This document shows positions 59,081-64,000 of a DNA stretch of 64,000 bases, one piece after another. The notes under the pieces are model-generated. The model saw only the letters and a program-made list of their open reading frames with translations, was not told where the DNA came from and searched no databases. How positions within the stretch are numbered: the stretch's first letter is position 1; each line of letters begins with the position of its first letter. The stretch is taken from contig NZ_JASKUT010000001.1 of NCBI RefSeq assembly GCF_030167925.1, forward strand, positions 2,852,001-2,916,000, read 5' to 3'. This stretch comes from Paenibacillus silviterrae (GTDB taxonomy: Bacteria > Bacillota > Bacilli > Paenibacillales > NBRC-103111). Position numbers and translations under genes: made by a program.

Positions 59081-60610
59081 TTATTTTTTGTGAAATTCCT
59101 TGTAGGCTTCAGCATTTTCCTGGAACGCTTTCTTCATCTCGGGCATATTGTTCAGCTTCTCCACATAAGCCTTGAACTCGTCCATGGAGATTTGGCTTAC
59201 GATTGCTTTGGTCACCATCGATTTAAACTCGCTCTCATACTTCGGCCAGATGCTGTTGAAGGTCGGGGAATACACGTAGCGGAACGGATCGACCTTGCCA
59301 ATCGTGTCGTACTGCTCGACTTCCTTTTTCTTCGCATCGTTGTAGGCCTTGTCGCCGGAGGCGCTCTCCACCTTGCCCCACTTCGCATAAGCGAGCACGC
59401 CTGCGCCCTTGCTTGTCGTATTGACTTCCTTGACGCCTTGGTCCGTCAATACCTTTTGCCCGCCGACCACCTTATGGTGTACGCCCTCAATGCCGTAATA
59501 GCCGAAGTCGGTCATTTCATCGGAAGCCGTGTAGTCAAAATATTTCAGCAGCTGCTTCACCTTAGCCTCAGGCACCTTCTTGCTGATGTAATACCCTCCG
59601 GATACTCCCGTTGACAGAACGATCGCATTGTCCTTCGGCCCCTTCAGGGTCAGATTGAGAATCTTCGGATTCGGCTGCGTCTTGCTGATCGAATCCTCCC
59701 ATTCCTTATCCCACCATACGCTTCGCGCGTAGGAGGCCGCACGGCCGGTCTTATACAGCTCCTCGGCCTGCGTTTTCTTCATGACCGCGAACTCCTTCGA
59801 CAGCACGCCGTCGGTATACAGTCCGCGGAACCAATTGACCATCTCGGTATATTGCGGAGTCAGCCGCTTATCGATCATGCCGCCCTCGCTGTTGTAGGTC
59901 GGATCCAGAGCACCGAAGCCGGCGGCGAAGGCATCGTCCCCATCGCTGATAATGACGCCGTGGCCGATCAATCCGAGCGTATCCTTCTTGCCGTTGCCGT
60001 CCGGATCGCTGTCGATGATCTTCTTCAAGGCAGCGGCGTATTCATCCAGCGTGGTCGGCACAGGGATGTTCAGCTTGTCGAGCCAATCCTTGCGGATTTT
60101 GATGCCGTTATCAATCCGGGAACGGGAGCGCGGCACCGCGTAAATTTTGCCGTCGACGGACAAGTACTTCTGCCAGTCCGGGGCCATATTCTTCTTCAGA
60201 TTCGGATATTCGCTGAGATCCCCCAGGAACGGAGTGAGATCCCAGAAGGCACCGTTCTTGATCGCACTGCGCAGTGTCGGCCATGTGGAATCAGGGGAAG
60301 CCACAACCTCGGGAAGATCCGCAGAAGCGAACAGCAGATCCGCCTTCGTCTTCAGGTCGCCGTCCGGGACCCATTCGATGTCGAGCTTGCTGTTCGTGCG
60401 CTTCTGCCACTCCGTCCAGTACGCGTTGTTCATATCTGGCACTTCGTTATACAAGCCGGCAAATATTTTGATTGTCAGCGGTCCGTTATCGGTCTTCGTT
60501 CCGCCCGTTGTCCCCGCTTTCCCCGGTTCATTCGATCCGGAACAAGCAGCCAGCATGGATACAGCTACGAGACAGGAAACGGTTGCCGTGCTTTTCTTGA
60601 ATGCTTTCAT
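59081..60610 (-). CDS. Extracellular solute-binding lipoprotein (second locus)
   Basis: 509 aa from ATG at 60610; the ATG at 60619 touches the GGGGG ribosome site. Lipobox LAAC (VSCLVAVSMLAACSGSN) gives a lipid anchor. Family 1 binding-protein features: WTEWQKRTNSKLDIEWVPDG, LLFASADLPEVVASPDS, DLTPFLGDLSEYPNLKK, YAVPRSRSRIDNGIKIRKDWL. It serves the two permeases at 62786 and 63686. It sits between the two GHL6-like paralogues, which suggests the intracellular hydrolysis of the imported ligand. Confidence 0.95.
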   Translation of the reverse strand: MKAFKKSTATVSCLVAVSMLAACSGSNEPGKAGTTGGTKTDNGPLTIKIFAGLYNEVPDMNNAYWTEWQKRTNSKLDIEWVPDGDLKTKADLLFASADLPEVVASPDSTWPTLRSAIKNGAFWDLTPFLGDLSEYPNLKKNMAPDWQKYLSVDGKIYAVPRSRSRIDNGIKIRKDWLDKLNIPVPTTLDEYAAALKKIIDSDPDGNGKKDTLGLIGHGVIISDGDDAFAAGFGALDPTYNSEGGMIDKRLTPQYTEMVNWFRGLYTDGVLSKEFAVMKKTQAEELYKTGRAASYARSVWWDKEWEDSISKTQPNPKILNLTLKGPKDNAIVLSTGVSGGYYISKKVPEAKVKQLLKYFDYTASDEMTDFGYYGIEGVHHKVVGGQKVLTDQGVKEVNTTSKGAGVLAYAKWGKVESASGDKAYNDAKKKEVEQYDTIGKVDPFRYVYSPTFNSIWPKYESEFKSMVTKAIVSQISMDEFKAYVEKLNNMPEMKKAFQENAEAYKEFHKK

Positions 60611-60683
60611 ATATGACATCCCCCTTAAGGATTATGGTTGGTCTTGACCGGCACTAGTAAAGCCTTCGTTATTCATGATCATA

Positions 60684-62714
60684 TCACGATTCCTCTGTTT
60701 CGATGAGCAGGCATTCCCAAATCCGCAGCTCCGGCACTTCCACATGGAGCATCCCCTCGTTGACGGAATAGGCTGGCGACTCTCCTGCAATCAGCTGCCG
60801 GACGGATTTGACGCTTTTTCCGTTCAAACGCAGCTTCGCCTGGATGCCGTACAGTGGCAGCTCGGTCGAGAGCGGCCGCCGGCCCGCGCCGTTGACCAGA
60901 TGGATCAGGATGTCGGAGCCCTTCTCAAAGGCCGTCACCTGCAGCCCTTGGTAGTGACTCGTCTCCAAGAGCTTCTCATCGCCAAGCGCCAGATCGATGG
61001 CGTTCGCCAGCAGCCGGTAATGCTCATCCAGCTTAAACTCATTGATGAGATGACTGAGCGAGAACGGGAAGTACAGCGCATGGCCTTTGCCGGAAGCGGC
61101 ACGCAGGGCAAGCGGAATGTCGGTATGGCTGACGGCAAGCGACGCCCGCTCCGGAGGCGCTCCTACACTTTCCATCGGTGAGAACGGCGGTACCAGTGTC
61201 GCCAGCACCTCCGTGCCCGCATCGGCCGGACGGGTATAGATCACCTTGCCGCAATGCGCAATGAGCTCCGTTTGCTCCAGGCCCTTTTGCAGCGGATTGC
61301 TGTCGCCCTCGAACCGCAAATACGATGCCGTCAAATACTCGCTGCCGTATAGCTCCCGTGAAATCCCTAACAGGGATAGCAGCTCTCTCCGCTCCGGTAT
61401 CGCCCCCTCCGCCAAAATCTGTCCGCCCGCGTTCACATAGGCTGTAATCGCCTCCAGGAATTCGTCGGTATAGCTCATACCTTCAGGAATGACAAGAGCC
61501 TTATACCTCTGCAGCCTTTCCGGCGTCGCCTGCTCCAGCAGCAGCACATCGAATAAAATTTGCCGGGCAATCAGCCCGTCTGCCCAGCCCTCCGCTGAAG
61601 CGTCCGCCGTCCACATGAGGGCTACCTGCGCTACCGTTTGCGCATCCTCCATGTAGTTCTCTACCTTCTCCACATTCCGGTTGAACTCAGACACGACCTC
61701 CAAAATCCGCTTATCGGTAATGGTCTCCGGGATCCCCGTCAGTGAATGCCAGATGCTCCCGCCATGCGCAGGAATTTGCGACAGCCAGAAGCGGTATTCG
61801 GCCGGAGGCAGTCCCGTATGACGCCAATCCATCCCGGGGCTGGAGTGCACAATGCCGAACGGAGCCGGACGCTCCGGCAGCGACCTGCCCAGCTTGATGC
61901 TCAGCGCAGGCTTCCAGAACTCGGGGATGTGACGGTGGCCGAGCGACAAAATATCCTGCGGCTCGGTGCAAAGCATATCCGTCGTTTGCGCACGGTCAAA
62001 CAAATTGTCCTTGTACAAATTGTAGTACAGGATCATCGGGACTTCGGGGCGGGTCTTCTTAATAATGCTGTACAGGTTATCCATGTTGTCTCTCATGCAA
62101 GTCGATGCCCACTCCGGCGCGAATTCCTTAGCGTCCTGCGGCAGTTCTCTGCCGTATACGGTCCGGTACTTCCTCCGGCAGCCCTCGCAATGGCAGGTGA
62201 CATAACCCGGTGCATTAAAGAAGATGCCGTCCACATCGTATCCTTGCAGCACCTCCTCCAGTACAGGGATGGCCACGGCCTCATTGCGGTAAGCGCTGTT
62301 AATGCAGGTCGACATCAGCAGCGACCACGGGCCCGGCCTCTTGGCCCCGATGACCAAGGGCTCGCCGTCCGCTTGGCGCGCAAACCACTCGGGCCGGCTC
62401 AAGTAAGCCGAATCCTCGGCCTTACTGAAGTCGAGCCGGGCGATAAAGCGGATGTCCCTCTTGTGACACTCCTCGATCACCGCCCTTAGTAGGTCAAACG
62501 ATGCCGGCAGATGCTCGTTCACCGTATGGTACGGCACCTTGGTCGGGTACCAGGCATAGATCCCCCCGACATTAAAGACAATCGTATTGCCCCCCATGCT
62601 CTTCATTTGCTCCGCCAGCTGCTCCGGATCGATCAATCCGGTATCCCGCACCTGCAGGTTCGGTTGGATGACACGCAGCGGCCTTTGCCACCATGCTTTG
62701 CGTTCTACGCTCAT
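60684..62714 (-). CDS. GHL6-like putative glycoside hydrolase (copy 1)
   Basis: 676 aa, no signal peptide. Same architecture as the gene at 57000-59009: LRVIQPNLQVRDTGLIDPEQ, NTIVFNVGGIYAWYPT, IRFIARLDFSKAEDS, DVDGIFFNAPGYVTCHCEGC with a conserved Cys pair. The middle has GIVHSSPGMDWRHTG and IWHSLTGIPETITD, and a beta-galactosidase trimerisation-like C-terminal half (ALVIPEGMSYTDEFLEAITA; GGQILAEGAIPERREL). It is the third gene of the leftward operon after two permeases. The best guess is hydrolysis of imported uronic or rhamnose-type oligosaccharides; enzymatic activity of GHL6 proteins is not established. Confidence 0.85.
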   Translation of the reverse strand: MSVERKAWWQRPLRVIQPNLQVRDTGLIDPEQLAEQMKSMGGNTIVFNVGGIYAWYPTKVPYHTVNEHLPASFDLLRAVIEECHKRDIRFIARLDFSKAEDSAYLSRPEWFARQADGEPLVIGAKRPGPWSLLMSTCINSAYRNEAVAIPVLEEVLQGYDVDGIFFNAPGYVTCHCEGCRRKYRTVYGRELPQDAKEFAPEWASTCMRDNMDNLYSIIKKTRPEVPMILYYNLYKDNLFDRAQTTDMLCTEPQDILSLGHRHIPEFWKPALSIKLGRSLPERPAPFGIVHSSPGMDWRHTGLPPAEYRFWLSQIPAHGGSIWHSLTGIPETITDKRILEVVSEFNRNVEKVENYMEDAQTVAQVALMWTADASAEGWADGLIARQILFDVLLLEQATPERLQRYKALVIPEGMSYTDEFLEAITAYVNAGGQILAEGAIPERRELLSLLGISRELYGSEYLTASYLRFEGDSNPLQKGLEQTELIAHCGKVIYTRPADAGTEVLATLVPPFSPMESVGAPPERASLAVSHTDIPLALRAASGKGHALYFPFSLSHLINEFKLDEHYRLLANAIDLALGDEKLLETSHYQGLQVTAFEKGSDILIHLVNGAGRRPLSTELPLYGIQAKLRLNGKSVKSVRQLIAGESPAYSVNEGMLHVEVPELRIWECLLIETEES

Positions 62715-62785
62715 AGCTTCCTCCTGAATGGGGGTCCGTCAGCTCGGCTGATTCGGTACCCGCTGAATTTGAACTGCACTACCGG

Positions 62786-63667
62786 CTATCCCTTAACCGA
62801 GCCCAGCATCACTCCCTTGGCAAAATGCTTTTGCAGAAACGGATAGACGACGAGAATCGGGCCCATCGCCATCATGATCGAGGCCATGCGAATAGTCTCC
62901 TGCGGCACCAGCCTGTCGTCCCCGCCTCCTGATTGCCCGACGCCAATGGTATCCGAATCAATGACGAGCGTTTTGACGAGCACCTGAAGCGTCCACTTTT
63001 TGGAATCGGAAATATAAATGAGCGCATTGAAGTACGTATTCCAGTGGGATACGGCAAAAAATAACGTGAATGCCGCAATCGCCGGCAGGGACAACGGAAG
63101 AACAATGCGCAGGAACACCCCCATATCGGAGCAGCCGTCGATCTTAGCCGCATCCTCCAGCTCGCCAGGAAGCGATTCCATGAAGCTCTTGATGACAAGC
63201 AGGCTCCACGCATTCGTAAGCGACGGCCAGATCAGCGCCCAGTAGGAATTCAGCAGACCGAGCTGCTTAATCAGAAGGTAGCTCGGCACGATCCCGGCGC
63301 TGAATACGAGCGTAAAGATAACTGCGCTCAGCATCAGCCCACGTCCGGGCATCGTTTTTTTCGTCAGCGCGTAAGCGAGAGAGAATGAAACCACCAGATT
63401 CAGCACCGTTCCTACGACGGTAATAAACGTCGTGCTCTTCAGCGCATTCAAGAAGCTGTTGGTCGATAAAATGTACTTGTAAGCGGACAACGACCATTGC
63501 TCCGGAAAGATGTAAAATTCCAGCGGCACATAAGCTTCCGGGTCCGTAAACGAAACGCTGAATACATAGAAGAACGGGAATACACATACGAGAGAAATGA
63601 GGGCAAGGAGCGTGTAGTTGACATAATCGAACAGCTCCAGCTTTCTTTTCCGCGTAACAAAGCTCAT
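62786..63667 (-). CDS. ABC transporter permease, YtcP/LplC-like (second locus)
   Basis: 293 aa, six membrane helices. VCVFPFFYVFSVSFTDPEAY opens the first periplasmic loop; EAA loop LEDAAKIDGCSDMGVFLRIVLPL; C-terminal signature PFLQKHFAKGVMLGSVKG. AGGAGGAG lies 6 bases before the ATG. It pairs with the LplB-like subunit immediately upstream (18 bases), and the binding protein follows two genes later. Confidence 0.95.
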   Translation of the reverse strand: MSFVTRKRKLELFDYVNYTLLALISLVCVFPFFYVFSVSFTDPEAYVPLEFYIFPEQWSLSAYKYILSTNSFLNALKSTTFITVVGTVLNLVVSFSLAYALTKKTMPGRGLMLSAVIFTLVFSAGIVPSYLLIKQLGLLNSYWALIWPSLTNAWSLLVIKSFMESLPGELEDAAKIDGCSDMGVFLRIVLPLSLPAIAAFTLFFAVSHWNTYFNALIYISDSKKWTLQVLVKTLVIDSDTIGVGQSGGGDDRLVPQETIRMASIMMAMGPILVVYPFLQKHFAKGVMLGSVKG

Positions 63668-63685
63668 GGCAGCTCCTCCTCCTTG

Positions 63686-64000
63686 TTAATAGATTCCTTC
63701 GTGTCCGAGCTTTTTCACGATATAGTTGGAGGTCATTACCAGCACGAAGCCAACCACTCCTTTGAACATGCCTACCGTAACCCCGGCGCTGATCTGACCC
63801 TTGAGAATCCCTTGGGTGTAAGCATAGGTATCGAATACCTCCGCCATGGAAATGACGAGCGGATTGATCATCAGCAGGATTTGCTCGAAGCCCACATCCG
63901 CCATTTGACCGAGCCGCAGAATGAGCAAGATCAGGATCGTCGGCCGGATCGCCGGCAGCGTGACGTGCCAAATTTGCCTCCACCGGTTCGCCCCGTCTAC
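63686..64000 (-). CDS. ABC transporter permease, LplB-like (5' end cut by window edge)
   Basis: Only the last 104 codons are visible; the frame is open to the right edge. It begins VDGANRWRQIWHVTLPAIRP, the end of the EAA loop, and continues through the last helices (ILILLILRLGQMADVGFEQIL; VTVGMFKGVVGFVLVMTSNYI) to the typical end KKLGHEGIY. It is the partner of the YtcP-like permease that follows. The operon's promoter and any regulator lie outside the window. Confidence 0.95.
   Translation of the reverse strand, partial: VDGANRWRQIWHVTLPAIRPTILILLILRLGQMADVGFEQILLMINPLVISMAEVFDTYAYTQGILKGQISAGVTVGMFKGVVGFVLVMTSNYIVKKLGHEGIY

Overview
The window looks like the chromosome of a Paenibacillus-type Firmicute. 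Evidence: strong AGGAGG-type ribosome sites with some GTG and TTG starts, moderately high GC, a T-box in front of pheST, the cbi gene order described for Bacillus megaterium, a des-desK-desR cassette, YesM/YesN-type two-component pairs, and several LplA/LplB/YtcP-type carbohydrate ABC transporters with long lipoprotein binding proteins. Genus level is inference; no rRNA is present.

Layout. 1-3630: pheT (cut by the left edge) and pheS behind a Phe T-box, leftward. 3750-6360: small and uncharacterised proteins and a trypsin-like protein without a signal peptide. 6600-6945: a 112-bp tandem repeat array. 7040-8210: a TIR-like (PF10137-type) protein translationally coupled to a 63-aa protein, a possible defence module. 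8300-14160: a luciferase-type monooxygenase, a SWIM-SNF2 helicase and an Old Yellow Enzyme; the last two share an upstream inverted-repeat motif. 14340-15885: a TIM-barrel isomerase-like protein and an FMN-binding protein. 15877-27540: a cobalamin-riboswitch-controlled anaerobic B12 operon (Ni/Co permease, cbiH60-X-J-C-D-ET-L-F-G-A), leftward.

27700-32760: a chemoreceptor, a 45-aa protein, an EamA exporter, an RlmA-type 23S rRNA methyltransferase behind a 9-aa upstream ORF that looks like a drug-sensing translational attenuator, and a frameshifted endonuclease-like gene. 32766-36800: xylR (leftward) and xylA (rightward) with promoter, operator and cre site, then a GH105 unsaturated glucuronyl hydrolase. 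37037-40010: des-desK-desR membrane fluidity module. 40464-42965: a Cro/XRE regulator, a 268-bp tandem repeat array and three small membrane or exported proteins. 43038-52347: a yesN/yesM pair divergent from a binding protein, two permeases and a heparinase II/III-like lyase, i.e. a polysaccharide uptake and degradation locus. 52371-55933: a CdaR regulator divergent from glycerate kinase, a tartronate-semialdehyde-reductase-like gene and a YciI protein. 56072-56783: a second array of the same 112-bp repeat family as at 6600. 57000-64000: a second carbohydrate ABC locus (permeases, binding protein) with two GHL6-like putative glycosidases, cut by the right edge.

The most interesting items are the leader-peptide attenuator before rlmA (30733-30873), the TIR-like/GAF-like gene pair (7042-8210), and the two homologous 112-bp repeat arrays about 49 kb apart. 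All family assignments come from reading translated sequence; no database search was run.
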